A stretch of 64,000 nucleotides of DNA from Qipengyuania citrea (GCF_009828015.1 NZ_WTYG01000003.1:248001-312000); one strand, 5' to 3'; positions 8,825 to 17,301 are shown, counted from the first letter of the stretch. Translations and numbers: made by a program. The notes: generated from the sequence alone by a model not told the origin.

Positions 8825-10014
8825 CCGCCAAGCCTTTGTTCGAGCGCTGCGGGCGCACCGATGCCGCTCCGGTCGAATGGCTGGCCGGGCGTGCCCACAG
8901 CCAGCGGACCGGGCTGCGCCGCGCCGAGGCCCTTGCCCGCTTCGGTCAGGTTGAGGTTCCACCCCGCGGTCCCTTCGACCGCCGAAAGCGAACCGAGGCC
9001 ATCCCACAGCACCGGCGGCAGTTCGCCGCCGAAGGCCGCCAGCAGCATGTCCGCACCCTCAAGCTGCGGATCGTAGCCGCCGCCGTCATAGCGGTTTTCG
9101 CCCACCACCACGTCGCGCGGCAGCGGATTGTACCGCTCGTCCTCGAACTCCTGCGTGTAGGCGATGACCATGATCGGCGCGGTCGGATTGCGCGACAGGA
9201 TGTTATCTTCGATCAGCACCTTGTCGTTGGCCATCACCATGATCCCGGTGCCGCGCCGCACGCCCGCGACGATATTGCCCGGCGGCGCGAAATTGGGCGT
9301 GTCGTTGGCGATCACCAGATTGTTGGCGACGATTACATTGCCGCCGCCCATCACCGGCAGATTGGGCAGGTCGAACACCAGGATCCCGCCGGTGTTGCGC
9401 GTGGCGACATTGTGTTCGACCAGCGCGTTGCGGCTGTTCTCGATCTCGATCCCGGCGACATTGGCCTCGGCAATCGAATTGCGCACGGTGATGTTGTGCG
9501 ACTGGCCGACATAGATGCCCGCATCCGATGCGCCGGTGACCTTGACGCCATCGACCAGCACGCCGTCGCTTTCAACCGGATAGACGCCATAGGCGCCGTT
9601 TTCGGGATGGGGACCGCGCGTCCAGGTCACGCGGATGCGGTGATAGACGATATTGTCCGCGCCCTTGGATTTCACCCCGTCGCCCTTCGGGTTCTCGAGC
9701 GCGAAATCGCGCAGCGTCACGCCGTCGCTGGTCACCAGCAGCCCTTCGCCCGCGCCCTGCTGCGTAGTGAAATCGAGCACGGTGCCGTCCATTCCTGCGC
9801 CGCGTACGGTCACATCGTCGACATCGAGGCTGAGACCATCGGTCAGCGTATAGCGGCCCGCAGCGAGCACGATCTCGTCACCCGGTTCGGCAAGGATCAG
9901 CGCTTCCTGCAGGGCTTCCTGCGCGCCGTCCCCCGGCACGATAGAATGCGTGGCGGCAATGGCCGGCGCCGCGCCTGCAAGCAGCGCGGCGGCGATCGAC
10001 AGTCTGATGGTCAT
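8821..10014 (-). CDS. exported parallel beta-helix protein (SO2929-like)
   Basis: A 397-residue protein with a clear Sec signal peptide (MTIRLSIAAALLAGAAPAIA). The rest is a right-handed parallel beta-helix: repeated turns such as V-T-V-R-G-A-G, V-T-L-R-D-F-A-L-E-N, I-T-V-R-N-S-I-A-E-A-N and L-V-E-H-N-V-A-T-R-N spaced about 22-25 residues. Such folds are typical of polysaccharide lyases and epimerases, but no catalytic set is evident. It is followed, with overlapping codons, by the diheme cytochrome and the hydrolase. The ATG at 10014 is chosen because the signal peptide starts there and a GGGAGAG site lies just upstream, inside a palindrome. Confidence 0.88.
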   Translation of the reverse strand: MTIRLSIAAALLAGAAPAIAATHSIVPGDGAQEALQEALILAEPGDEIVLAAGRYTLTDGLSLDVDDVTVRGAGMDGTVLDFTTQQGAGEGLLVTSDGVTLRDFALENPKGDGVKSKGADNIVYHRIRVTWTRGPHPENGAYGVYPVESDGVLVDGVKVTGASDAGIYVGQSHNITVRNSIAEANVAGIEIENSRNALVEHNVATRNTGGILVFDLPNLPVMGGGNVIVANNLVIANDTPNFAPPGNIVAGVRRGTGIMVMANDKVLIEDNILSRNPTAPIMVIAYTQEFEDERYNPLPRDVVVGENRYDGGGYDPQLEGADMLLAAFGGELPPVLWDGLGSLSAVEGTAGWNLNLTEAGKGLGAAQPGPLAVGTPGQPFDRSGIGAPAALEQRLGG

Positions 10015-10021
10015 GAGTCTC

Positions 10022-10050
10022 TCCCTTGCAACCCATTGTGCCGCAAGGGA
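10022..10050 (-). promoter_or_regulatory. palindrome covering the RBS of the beta-helix gene
   Basis: TCCCTTGC (10022-10029) and GCAAGGGA (10043-10050) are perfect 8-bp inverted arms with a 13-nt loop. On the minus-strand transcript the distal arm contains the AAGGGA part of the ribosome binding site of the beta-helix gene (ATG at 10014). A stem would mask the RBS, or the dyad could be an operator. This is inferred from sequence only. Confidence 0.45.
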
Positions 10051-10073
10051 CGGCGATTGCAAGCGGGTGCGGT

Positions 10074-10418
10074 TCAGCCCCGTGCGAAGGCGCAGACCGC
10101 GGCTGAACTCGCGGCAACCTCGAGCACTTCGCCATCGTCCACGCGCCGGACGCGTTCGAGGAATTCGGCAATGCTCAGCGGTATGGCGCGTTCGCCTTCC
10201 TGCGCCCGCAGGTTTTCCAGCTTGCGCAGCTGGAGCACCGACAGCCGCTGCGCCATGCGCTCGGCCATGCACCCGGCCATAGGCTGCGGCAGGCCGCGTG
10301 CGACGAATTCATCCTCCAGCCGGCCCTCCGCGGTATCCTGCAATCCGCCGCCGATGGTCGCCCACAGGGCGACCCCGCCAACGGCCAGCAGCGCGAGAAC
10401 GATCAGGATGCGTTTCAC
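10074..10418 (-). CDS. small membrane-anchored protein of unknown function
   Basis: A 114-residue protein beginning with GTG one base after the pntB stop. Residues 3-23 (ILIVLALLAVGGVALWATI) form a signal anchor and the remaining ~90 residues are a soluble, helical, charged domain with two cysteines (in M-A-G-C-M-A-E and A-A-V-C-A-F). I do not recognise a named family. Tight coupling to pntB suggests co-expression with the transhydrogenase, but the hydrophilic domain gives no functional clue. Confidence 0.7.
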   Translation of the reverse strand: MKRILIVLALLAVGGVALWATIGGGLQDTAEGRLEDEFVARGLPQPMAGCMAERMAQRLSVLQLRKLENLRAQEGERAIPLSIAEFLERVRRVDDGEVLEVAASSAAVCAFARG

Positions 10419-10419
10419 C

Positions 10420-11967
10420 TCAGTCGAGCGCCTTCACGATTTCCTCGACCATCTTCTTCGCATCGGACAGCAGCATCATCGTCTGATCCATGTAGAAGAC
10501 GTCGTTATCGACCCCGGCATAACCGACGCCGCCCATGCTGCGCTTGATGAAGAAGACCTGCCGGGCCTTGTCCACGTCGAACACGGGCATGCCGTAGATG
10601 GGCGAGGACTTATCGGTTTTCGCCGCCGGATTGACCACGTCGTTGGCACCGATGATGAAGGCGACATCGGCCTGCGCGAACTCGCTGTTGATGTCCTCCA
10701 GCTCGAACACCTTGTCGTAATCGACCGATGCTTCGGCGAGCAGCACGTTCATGTGCCCGGGCATGCGGCCCGCGACTGGGTGGATCGCGAACTTCACCTC
10801 GACACCCTTTTCCTCGAGGATATCGGTCATCTCGCGCAGCGCGTGCTGCGCCTGCGCCACCGCCATGCCGTAGCCGGGGATGATGATGACCTTCTCCGCC
10901 TGTTCGAGCATGAAGGCCGCATCCGCCGCGCTGCCCTGCTTGTAGGGGCGCTGTTCGCGCGGTTCGCCGCCTGCCGCCCCGCCGTCCTCCGCGCCGAAGC
11001 CGCCCGCGATCACGCTGAGGAAGCTGCGATTCATCGCGCGGCACATGATGTAACTGAGGATCGCGCCCGAAGAGCCCACCAACGCGCCGGTGATGATCAT
11101 CGCGCTGTTGCCCAGCGTGAAGCCCATCGCCGCCGCGGCCCAGCCCGAATAGCTGTTCAGCATCGACACCACGACCGGCATGTCCGCCCCGCCGATGGGG
11201 ATGATCAGCAGGAAGCCGATCAGGAAGGCGAGCACGGTCAGCGCAACGATCAGCGGCAGCGTTTCCGCCGGGCCGGTCGCCATGGCGAACAGCGCGGTGA
11301 GCACGACGATCGCCGCCAGCGTGCCCAGATTGATGACATGGCGCGCAGGCAGCAGGATCGGCGAACCGCTCATCCGGCCCGACAGCTTGGCAAAGGCGAT
11401 GACCGAGCCGGAAAAGGTAATCGCGCCGATGGCGATGCCGAGGCCCATCTCGACCTTGGAGACCGCGCCGATCCCGCCATCTGTGGTCAGCAGGCCGAAC
11501 GCGCCCGGATTGAGATAGGCCGCCCAGCCCACCAGCACGGCGGCAAGGCCGACGAGCGAGTGGAAGGCGGCGACCAGCTCGGGCATCGCGGTCATGGCGA
11601 TGCGGCGGGCTATGAGGAAGCCGACCAATCCGCCGATCGCGATGGCGATGGCGATCTCGACGATATTGGCGATATCGTGCGTCACCAGCGTCGTCGCCAC
11701 CGCGATGAGCATGCCCGCCATGCCGAAGCGGTTGCCCGTCCGGCTGGTCGAGGGCGACGAGAGGCCGCGCAGCGCGAGGATGAAGAATACGCCCGCGACG
11801 AGATAGGCGAGCGCGACCCACGGGTTCACCGCTTCACCGGTCGCCGCGTGGGCGGGGGTGGCCCACATCGTCATCCCAGCGAAAGCTGGGATCGCTGCCC
11901 AATTGGCGCGGAACGTGCCGAGAGAGATCCCAGCTTTCGCTGGGATGACGGGGTTGAAGGAGAACAT
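10420..11967 (-). CDS. pntB: NAD(P) transhydrogenase beta subunit, repeat-extended N-terminus
   Basis: Proton-translocating transhydrogenase beta subunit: multiple membrane helices then the NADP-binding domain III with G-Y-G-M-A-V-A-Q-A-Q and G-A-N-D-V-V-N-P. Mature homology begins at V-N-P-W-V-A-L-A-Y-L. The start chosen is the ATG at 11967, which overlaps the alpha-2 stop as TGATG and follows a GGAGAAG site. This reads through an 82-bp palindromic repeat (11869-11950) encoding V-I-P-A-K-A-G-I-S and A-I-P-A-F-A-G-M-T and adds about 33 residues ahead of MWATPAHAATG (ATG at 11868). Either the repeat peptide is translated as an extension or initiation moved to 11868 or 11874. 515 versus 482 residues. 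Confidence 0.93.
   Translation of the reverse strand: MFSFNPVIPAKAGISLGTFRANWAAIPAFAGMTMWATPAHAATGEAVNPWVALAYLVAGVFFILALRGLSSPSTSRTGNRFGMAGMLIAVATTLVTHDIANIVEIAIAIAIGGLVGFLIARRIAMTAMPELVAAFHSLVGLAAVLVGWAAYLNPGAFGLLTTDGGIGAVSKVEMGLGIAIGAITFSGSVIAFAKLSGRMSGSPILLPARHVINLGTLAAIVVLTALFAMATGPAETLPLIVALTVLAFLIGFLLIIPIGGADMPVVVSMLNSYSGWAAAAMGFTLGNSAMIITGALVGSSGAILSYIMCRAMNRSFLSVIAGGFGAEDGGAAGGEPREQRPYKQGSAADAAFMLEQAEKVIIIPGYGMAVAQAQHALREMTDILEEKGVEVKFAIHPVAGRMPGHMNVLLAEASVDYDKVFELEDINSEFAQADVAFIIGANDVVNPAAKTDKSSPIYGMPVFDVDKARQVFFIKRSMGGVGYAGVDNDVFYMDQTMMLLSDAKKMVEEIVKALD
11869..11950. repeat. dispersed palindromic repeat, copy A (inside pntB)
   Basis: Perfect 25-bp inverted arms (11869-11893 and 11926-11950; core CATCCCAGC and GCTGGGATG) flank a 32-bp centre. 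Read from pntB the unit is in frame and encodes the PAKAGIS...PAFAGMT peptide characteristic of this type of intergenic repeat. Four related copies lie at 22484, 49486, 51926 and 52124, all outside intact genes. Confidence 0.9.
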
Positions 11968-12251
11968 CACTTCTTCTCCTTCTTCTTGTACATGGCAAGC
12001 ATGCGTTCGGTCACGGCAAAGCCGCCGAAAATGTTCACGCTGGCGAGCACCACACCTGCCAGCCCCAGCCATTTGGCAACCGCGCTGCCCGCCTCGGCGC
12101 TGGCGATGAGCGCGCCGACGATGATCACCGAGGAGATCGCATTTGTGACCGCCATCAGCGGCGTGTGCAGCGCGGGCGTCACAGACCAGACCACGTAATA
12201 GCCGACGAAACACGCCAGCACGAAGATCGACAGGATCGAAATGAAGTCCAT
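11967..12251 (-). CDS. pntAB: NAD(P) transhydrogenase alpha subunit, part 2 (membrane domain)
   Basis: A 94-residue protein with three membrane helices, beginning MDFISILSIFVLACFVGYYV and containing the conserved T-P-A-L-H-T-P-L-M-A-V-T-N-A-I-S-S segment of the PntA C-terminal membrane domain. In alphaproteobacteria the alpha subunit is usually split into two genes, as here. It lies between pntAA and pntB; the stop overlaps the pntB ATG (TGATG). The C-terminal tail M-Y-K-K-K-E-K-K is cytoplasmic. Confidence 0.95.
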   Translation of the reverse strand: MDFISILSIFVLACFVGYYVVWSVTPALHTPLMAVTNAISSVIIVGALIASAEAGSAVAKWLGLAGVVLASVNIFGGFAVTERMLAMYKKKEKK

Positions 12252-12275
12252 GTGCGGCCCCTCCCCGGGCCCGGA

Positions 12276-13406
12276 TTACGCGGGGGTCAGTCTCTCGTTC
12301 ACGACCTTGCCGCCCTGCGTCAGCCGCACGGCGTCGCCGATCTCCTCGTCGAGCACGGGCCTGCCGGCCTCCTCGTCCCAGAAGGCGGACAGGAAGTTGT
12401 AGAGATTGCGCGCGAACAGCGCTGAGGCATCGGCTGCCAGGTGTCCGGCAGTGTTCGAATAGCCGACGATCTTGACCCCGTGCTTCTCGACCACCTCGTC
12501 GGGACGTGAGCCTTCGACATTGCCGCCCTGCGCCACAGCGAGGTCGAAAATGACGCTGCCGGGCTTCATGCTCGCGACCTGCGCATCCGAGATCAGCCGC
12601 GGCGCGGGCCTGCCCGGGATCAGCGCAGTGGTTATGACGATATCCTGCTTGGCGATATGGCTGGAGACCAGCTCTGCCTGCGCGGCCTTGTACTCGTCGC
12701 TCATCTCGGTGGCATAGCCGCCCGAGCCCTCGCCTTCGATGCCCGCGACATTCTCGACGAAGATCGGCTTGGCGCCGAGCGACTGGATCTGCTCTTTCGT
12801 CGCCGACCGGACATCGGTGGCGGAGACCTGCGCGCCAAGCCGCTTGGCTGTCGCGATCGCCTGCAGGCCCGCCACGCCCACGCCCATCACGAACACCTTC
12901 GCCGCCTGCACGGTGCCGGCGGCGGTCATCATCATCGGAAAGGCACGGCCATACACATTGGCCGCAGTCAGCACTGCCTTGTAGCCGGCGAGATTCGACT
13001 GGCTGGAGAGGACATCCATGCTCTGCGCGCGGGTGATGCGCGGCATGAATTCCATGCTCAGCGCTTCGAGGCGTGCTGAAGCATAGGCCTCGACCAGCTC
13101 GCCGTTGCGGAAGGGATCGAAGGTGGCCGCGACCCAGGCACCCGGCTTCGCACCCGCCAGCGCGGACGGGTCGGGAGCCTGAACGCCGAGCACGATGTCG
13201 GCATCCTTCACCATCTGTGCAGCGGGGCCGACTTCGGCCCCAGCCTCGCGGTACGCCTCGTCGGTCACGGAGGCGCCGGAGCCGGCACCTTCCTCGACAG
13301 CGACTATGGCCCCGAGCGCGGCGAACTTCTTCGCCGTTTCGGGTGTCAGCGCGACCCGGCTTTCGCCCGGCGCGCGCTCTCTCAGAACCGCGATGCGTAG
13401 CGCCAT
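12276..13406 (-). CDS. pntAA: NAD(P) transhydrogenase alpha subunit, part 1 (NAD-binding)
   Basis: A 376-residue soluble domain I of the proton-translocating transhydrogenase (NADH + NADP to NAD + NADPH). It starts MALRIAVLRERAPGESRVAL, typical of the alanine dehydrogenase/PntA family, and carries the dinucleotide-binding segment V-M-G-V-G-V-A-G-L-Q-A-I-A-T-A. The usual R-Q-D domain loop region (S-S-Q-S-N-L-A-G-Y) is intact. It is 24 bp upstream of the alpha-2 gene and 4 bp downstream of the tiny oxidase subunit IV gene, so these four genes likely share one transcript. Confidence 0.95.
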   Translation of the reverse strand: MALRIAVLRERAPGESRVALTPETAKKFAALGAIVAVEEGAGSGASVTDEAYREAGAEVGPAAQMVKDADIVLGVQAPDPSALAGAKPGAWVAATFDPFRNGELVEAYASARLEALSMEFMPRITRAQSMDVLSSQSNLAGYKAVLTAANVYGRAFPMMMTAAGTVQAAKVFVMGVGVAGLQAIATAKRLGAQVSATDVRSATKEQIQSLGAKPIFVENVAGIEGEGSGGYATEMSDEYKAAQAELVSSHIAKQDIVITTALIPGRPAPRLISDAQVASMKPGSVIFDLAVAQGGNVEGSRPDEVVEKHGVKIVGYSNTAGHLAADASALFARNLYNFLSAFWDEEAGRPVLDEEIGDAVRLTQGGKVVNERLTPA

Positions 13407-13410
13407 CCGG

Positions 13411-13536
13411 TTATTCGGCGATCAGGATGACGACGATCAGCGTGATTACAGCAATCAGCGGGACGGACCATTTGAGCATGCTGATAAACGAACCGTAGGT
13501 CCGGTTGTGCGCCTTGTGGTCGTTGGCGGATTCCAT
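13411..13536 (-). CDS. aa3-type cytochrome c oxidase subunit IV (41 aa)
   Basis: An intact 41-codon gene, too short for common ORF cut-offs. The protein MESANDHKAHNRTYGSFISM has the family's N-terminal H-x2-T-Y-x2-F-I pattern, followed by one membrane helix (L-K-W-S-V-P-L-I-A-V-I-T-L-I-V-V-I-L-I-A) and ending in E. This matches the bacterial aa3 oxidase subunit IV family. An AGGGAAAT site precedes the ATG at 13536. It lies 4 bp upstream of pntAA. The other oxidase genes are not in the window; the pairing with transhydrogenase suggests shared expression of membrane bioenergetic components. Confidence 0.85.
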   Translation of the reverse strand: MESANDHKAHNRTYGSFISMLKWSVPLIAVITLIVVILIAE

Positions 13537-13711
13537 GATGCGATTTCCCTGTGTGGAATTGATATCGCGGCGGGTCTATCGCGGAGGTGCGCGCTGCTCA
13601 AGCCCCGCTGTTTGCGCGTCCCCGGCGGGACAGGCTTAATCGCCTCTTTACGCTATCGGGGTAATGGGCTTTCACGCGGACGTGCTTCAGGCCCGCATGT
13701 CCCTGGGGAGA

Positions 13712-15142
13712 ATGGCGAGAGATATGGCGACACAGCGATCGCGCCTCTTGATGCTGATCGACGACGAGCCGGCCCAGGGCCGGCTGGTGTCGGCGCTTGC
13801 CGCGCGCGAAGGATGGCGTACGCTGACCGTGGCGACAGGCGAAGACGCGCTCGAAATGCTGGCATCGCCGGGCGGCGGCGAAGTGACCGCCATCCTGCTC
13901 GACCAGTGGGTGCCGGGCGACCAGGCGTGCGAACTGATCCGCGAACTGCGCGCGGCGCGCCCCGATGTCCCCCTCCTGATGCTGACGGCCAACACCTCGC
14001 CGCTGCTGGCAGTCGAAGCCATGCGCGCGGGCGCGACCGACTATCTCATCAAGCCGGTCGATCCCGACCGCCTGCTCGCTGCGCTGGCCGATGCCACCTA
14101 TGGCGCGCGGCCCAACGCCGAGTTGCAGCCGCTGGCCGAGAAGCTGCCCCACCCGGTCGATTTCGACGGCATGGTCGGCACCGCCGCCCCGTTCCGGACC
14201 GCGCTGGCCAAGGCGGCGACTGCGGCGCGCGGCCATGCGCATGTGCTGGTCGAAGGCGAAAGCGGTACCGGCAAGGACATGGTCGCCCGCGCGATGCTCG
14301 CCGCCAGCACCCGCGCGAAGGCGGAGCTGCGCGTGGTGCGCTGCGGCGGCCTGCCGTCAGCATCGCTCGAATCGCTGCTGTTCGGCCACGAGCAGGGCGC
14401 TTTCGCGGGCGCTTTCGACCGCCAGAGCGGACTGATCGAACAATGCGACGGCGGCACGCTGATCCTCGACGATGTCGACCGCATTCCTGAAGAACAGCAG
14501 AACCGTCTTGCCGAAGTGCTGGCCACCGGGATCGTCCGCCCGACCGGCGCCGCGCATGGCTTCAAGATCGACCTGCGCGTCTTTGCCACCAGCGATCACG
14601 TGCTCGAGGACCGCGTGGCCGCGGGCCAGTTCTCGCAGGCGCTGTTCGACCAGCTGTCGGCCACGCGGATCAGCATGCCGCCCCTGCGCGAGCGGCTGGG
14701 CGACATCCCCGCGCTGACCCGCTATTTCCTCGCCAAGTTCGGCGAACAGCCCGGGCTCAAGCACCATTCGATCGCCGACAGCGCGCTGAGCCTGCTCGAA
14801 GGCTACGACTGGCCCGGCAATGTCCGCCAGCTGCAGGCCGCGCTGTTCCGTGCCTGCGTGTTCGAACAGCGCGAGGCGCTGACCGCGCACAGCTTCCCGC
14901 AGCTGGCCGAGATGCTGGGTGACGAGGTCGACCGCGGCGAAAGCCGGGCACGCGGCCTTGGCCTGTTGCTCTATACCGACGACGGCAACGTCCGCCCGCT
15001 GGAAGAGATCGAGGCCGACATCATCCGCCTCGCCATCGGCCATTACCGCGGGCGGATGACCGAGGTCGCGCGCCGGCTCGGCATCGGCCGCTCGACGCTC
15101 TACCGCAAGCTCAGCGAACTCGGCATCGACAGCGCCGCCTGA
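13712..15142 (+). CDS. NtrC-type sigma-54 response regulator with GAFAGA loop
   Basis: With the ATG at 13712 after GGGGAGA the protein is 476 residues (13664 and 13724 are alternatives). Receiver: acidic pair D17-D18, phospho-acceptor D64 in I-L-L-D-Q-W-V-P-G, and K114 in L-I-K-P-V-D. AAA+ domain: Walker A G-E-S-G-T-G-K-D at 182-189, Walker B G-G-T-L-I-L-D-D. C-terminal Fis-type HTH: V-A-R-R-L-G-I-G-R-S-T-L-Y-R-K-L. The sigma-54 contact loop reads G-A-F-A-G-A (229-234) instead of G-A-F-T-G-A, so activation through sigma-54 may be altered or absent. No histidine kinase is adjacent. Confidence 0.92.
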   Translation: MARDMATQRSRLLMLIDDEPAQGRLVSALAAREGWRTLTVATGEDALEMLASPGGGEVTAILLDQWVPGDQACELIRELRAARPDVPLLMLTANTSPLLAVEAMRAGATDYLIKPVDPDRLLAALADATYGARPNAELQPLAEKLPHPVDFDGMVGTAAPFRTALAKAATAARGHAHVLVEGESGTGKDMVARAMLAASTRAKAELRVVRCGGLPSASLESLLFGHEQGAFAGAFDRQSGLIEQCDGGTLILDDVDRIPEEQQNRLAEVLATGIVRPTGAAHGFKIDLRVFATSDHVLEDRVAAGQFSQALFDQLSATRISMPPLRERLGDIPALTRYFLAKFGEQPGLKHHSIADSALSLLEGYDWPGNVRQLQAALFRACVFEQREALTAHSFPQLAEMLGDEVDRGESRARGLGLLLYTDDGNVRPLEEIEADIIRLAIGHYRGRMTEVARRLGIGRSTLYRKLSELGIDSAA

Positions 15143-15160
15143 GCGGACTAGCCCGTAGCC

Positions 15161-15943
15161 ATGGGCAAACTCGACGACATGCTGTGCGTGGTCACCGGCG
15201 GCGCACGCGGAATCGGCAAGGCGATCTGCACCGCCTTCCTTGCCGAAGGCGCGCGCGTCGTGCTGACCGATATCGACGAAGACGAAGGTAGGAAAGCCGC
15301 CGCCGGGCTCGGTTGCAGCTTCCACTGCCTCGACGTCGCCAGCGAAGCCGAATGGGACGCGCTGGCCGCGGCCTTCCCCGCGATCGACGTGCTGGTCAAC
15401 AACGCCGGGATCACCGGGTTCGAGGACGGCCCAGCGCCGCATGACCCCGAGAACGCCAGCCTTGCCGAATGGCACCGCGTCCACAGCGTCAACACCGACG
15501 GCTGCTTCCTCGGCTGCCGCTATGCCCTGCGCGCGATGAAGGCCAAGGGGACTGGCTCGATCATCAACATGTCCTCGCGCTCGGGCCTCGTCGGCATTCC
15601 CGGCGCAGCGGCCTATGCCGCGAGCAAGGCGGCGATGCGCAACCACAGCAAGTCGGTCGCGCTCTACGCCGCGCAGCAAGGCTGGGCGATCCGCTGCAAC
15701 TCGGTCCACCCCGCCGCGATCCTCACCGACATCTGGGAGCCGATGCTGGGCGACGGGCCAGACCGCGACGCGAAGATGGCCGCGCTGGTCGCCGACACGC
15801 CGCTGAAGCGCTTCGGCACGGCCGAAGAGGTCGCAGCGGCATGCGTCTACCTCGCCAGCGCCGACAGCGGCTATATGACCGGCGCCGAACTCACGCTCGA
15901 CGGCGGGCTGCTGGCGGGCAGCGCCGCTTCGCCCGGAAGCTAG
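15161..15943 (+). CDS. SDR family oxidoreductase
   Basis: A 260-residue classical short-chain dehydrogenase. The cofactor motif T-G-G-A-R-G-I-G-K lies near the N-terminus, with D-I-D-E after beta-2, which favours NAD(H). N-N-A-G-I-T, the catalytic Ser in M-S-S-R-S-G and Y-A-A-S-K (Tyr and Lys) complete the active site. The C-terminal L-T-L-D-G-G-L-L is also typical. It is 18 bp downstream of the response regulator on the same strand, so probably co-transcribed. Substrate unknown. Confidence 0.93.
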   Translation: MGKLDDMLCVVTGGARGIGKAICTAFLAEGARVVLTDIDEDEGRKAAAGLGCSFHCLDVASEAEWDALAAAFPAIDVLVNNAGITGFEDGPAPHDPENASLAEWHRVHSVNTDGCFLGCRYALRAMKAKGTGSIINMSSRSGLVGIPGAAAYAASKAAMRNHSKSVALYAAQQGWAIRCNSVHPAAILTDIWEPMLGDGPDRDAKMAALVADTPLKRFGTAEEVAAACVYLASADSGYMTGAELTLDGGLLAGSAASPGS

Positions 15944-15951
15944 GCTCGCAG

Positions 15952-17067
15952 CTAGGCGGGCAGGTCGGCGAAGTCGGTCAGCGCGGCATCGCGCAGGCCG
16001 CGCCAGACATTGCGCGCCTGCACCGTCTCGGCGACATCGTGGACCCGCACCATCTGCATGCCCGCGCGCAGCCCCTCGAGCGCCAGCGCTACGCTGCCGC
16101 CCAGCCGCTGCTCGACCGGCGCTTCCTTCGACAGCGCGCCGATCATCCGCTTGCGGCTGGCCCCCAGCAGCAGCGGATGGCCCAGCGCATGGAACAGCGG
16201 CAGCGCGTTCATCAGCGCGAGGTTCTCCGCCAGGCTCTTGCCGAAGCCGATGCCCGGATCGAGCAGGATGTGCTGCGCCGCGATCCCCGCTTCGAGCGCG
16301 GCATCGCGCCGGGCGCGCAGCGCGTCGAACACGTCGAACACCACGCTGGCATAGTCCGCGCCCGCATGCAGGTCCTCGCCCGCCGCGCCGGGCGCATGCA
16401 TCAGCACCACCGGACAACCGGCGCGTGCGACCACTTCGGCGCTGCGCGGATCATGCGCGAGGCCCGAGACGTCGTTGACCAGATGGGCGCCCGCTTCCAG
16501 CGCGGCTTCCATTACAGCCGCCTTGCGCGTGTCCACGCTGACCGCCGCGCCCATGCCGGCGCAGGCCTCGATCGCGGGGACGACGCGGTTGATCTCGTCG
16601 CCTTCCCACAGCGGCTTGGCACCCGGGCGCGTGCTTTCGCCGCCCACATCGATGATCGCCGCCCCCGCTTCGACCATGGCGGCGGCGTGGTCACGGCCTG
16701 CCTCGGCATCGTCGAGGAAGCGCCCGCCGTCGCTGAAGCTGTCGGGGGTGACGTTGAGGATGCCCATCACCTGCGGCTGGTCGAGCGGCACGGTCCGCGC
16801 ACCCAATTGCAATGGCGGATGCGCGAGCGTCAGATTGGCCCATTGCGCCTCGGCCTCGGCGCCAAGCTCTTCGGGCAGGCGGCCGAGCGCTTCGGCCATG
16901 GTGTCCGGCGCCGCAAGCCAGCGCTCGACCACCTCGCCATCCCGCCGCAGGATCACCGCGAAGCGGCTGGCATAGACCATTGTGCCTGCCAGCCGGATGG
17001 CATTGCCGTGCTCGGACTGCGGACCGGGGACGAAGCCGATGGGGCGAATGTAGACCTGACCGCTCAT
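15952..17067 (-). CDS. folP: dihydropteroate synthase
   Basis: Condenses 6-hydroxymethyl-dihydropterin pyrophosphate with p-aminobenzoate in folate synthesis. The TIM-barrel signature G-I-L-N-V-T-P-D-S-F-S-D-G-G and the second motif I-I-D-V-G-G-E-S-T-R-P-G are intact, with D-P-G-I-G-F-G-K-S further on. The ATG at 17067 (MSGQVYIRPIG) after a GGGGAAG site gives 371 residues. That is about 90 longer than E. coli FolP because of an N-terminal region of about 110 residues before the signature, which is frequent in alphaproteobacteria. It is convergent with the SDR gene, 8 bp apart. Confidence 0.95.
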   Translation of the reverse strand: MSGQVYIRPIGFVPGPQSEHGNAIRLAGTMVYASRFAVILRRDGEVVERWLAAPDTMAEALGRLPEELGAEAEAQWANLTLAHPPLQLGARTVPLDQPQVMGILNVTPDSFSDGGRFLDDAEAGRDHAAAMVEAGAAIIDVGGESTRPGAKPLWEGDEINRVVPAIEACAGMGAAVSVDTRKAAVMEAALEAGAHLVNDVSGLAHDPRSAEVVARAGCPVVLMHAPGAAGEDLHAGADYASVVFDVFDALRARRDAALEAGIAAQHILLDPGIGFGKSLAENLALMNALPLFHALGHPLLLGASRKRMIGALSKEAPVEQRLGGSVALALEGLRAGMQMVRVHDVAETVQARNVWRGLRDAALTDFADLPA

Positions 17068-17301
17068 TGTTGGACTTCCCCAGGGCAAGCACCGCGACAT
17101 GGACCGGGTGTTACACGGTCCAATGCGAAAAAAGGCGCGGAGTGGTTGGCGGGCCTGCGGTCGTGCGGGTGGGAGGCGGTGAGGCGCTGGATCATGCGCA
17201 GGGTCTTAGCGGGTTGATGGGAAGTAGGACAGGGCGGCCAAATCCCTCCGTGATCGGAGCTCGACAAGTTCAGATACGACTGCACGGCGAACCCGACGTA
17301 T

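Noticed and set aside
8836..12198. 1,120-codon open frame on the plus strand
   Set aside because: It is antisense to the beta-helix and pnt genes and contains no recognisable domain; GC-rich DNA gives long antisense frames.
14357..16417. 686-codon minus-strand frame
   Set aside because: It is antisense to the response regulator and SDR and overlaps folP in another frame; the genes on the other frames have clear families.
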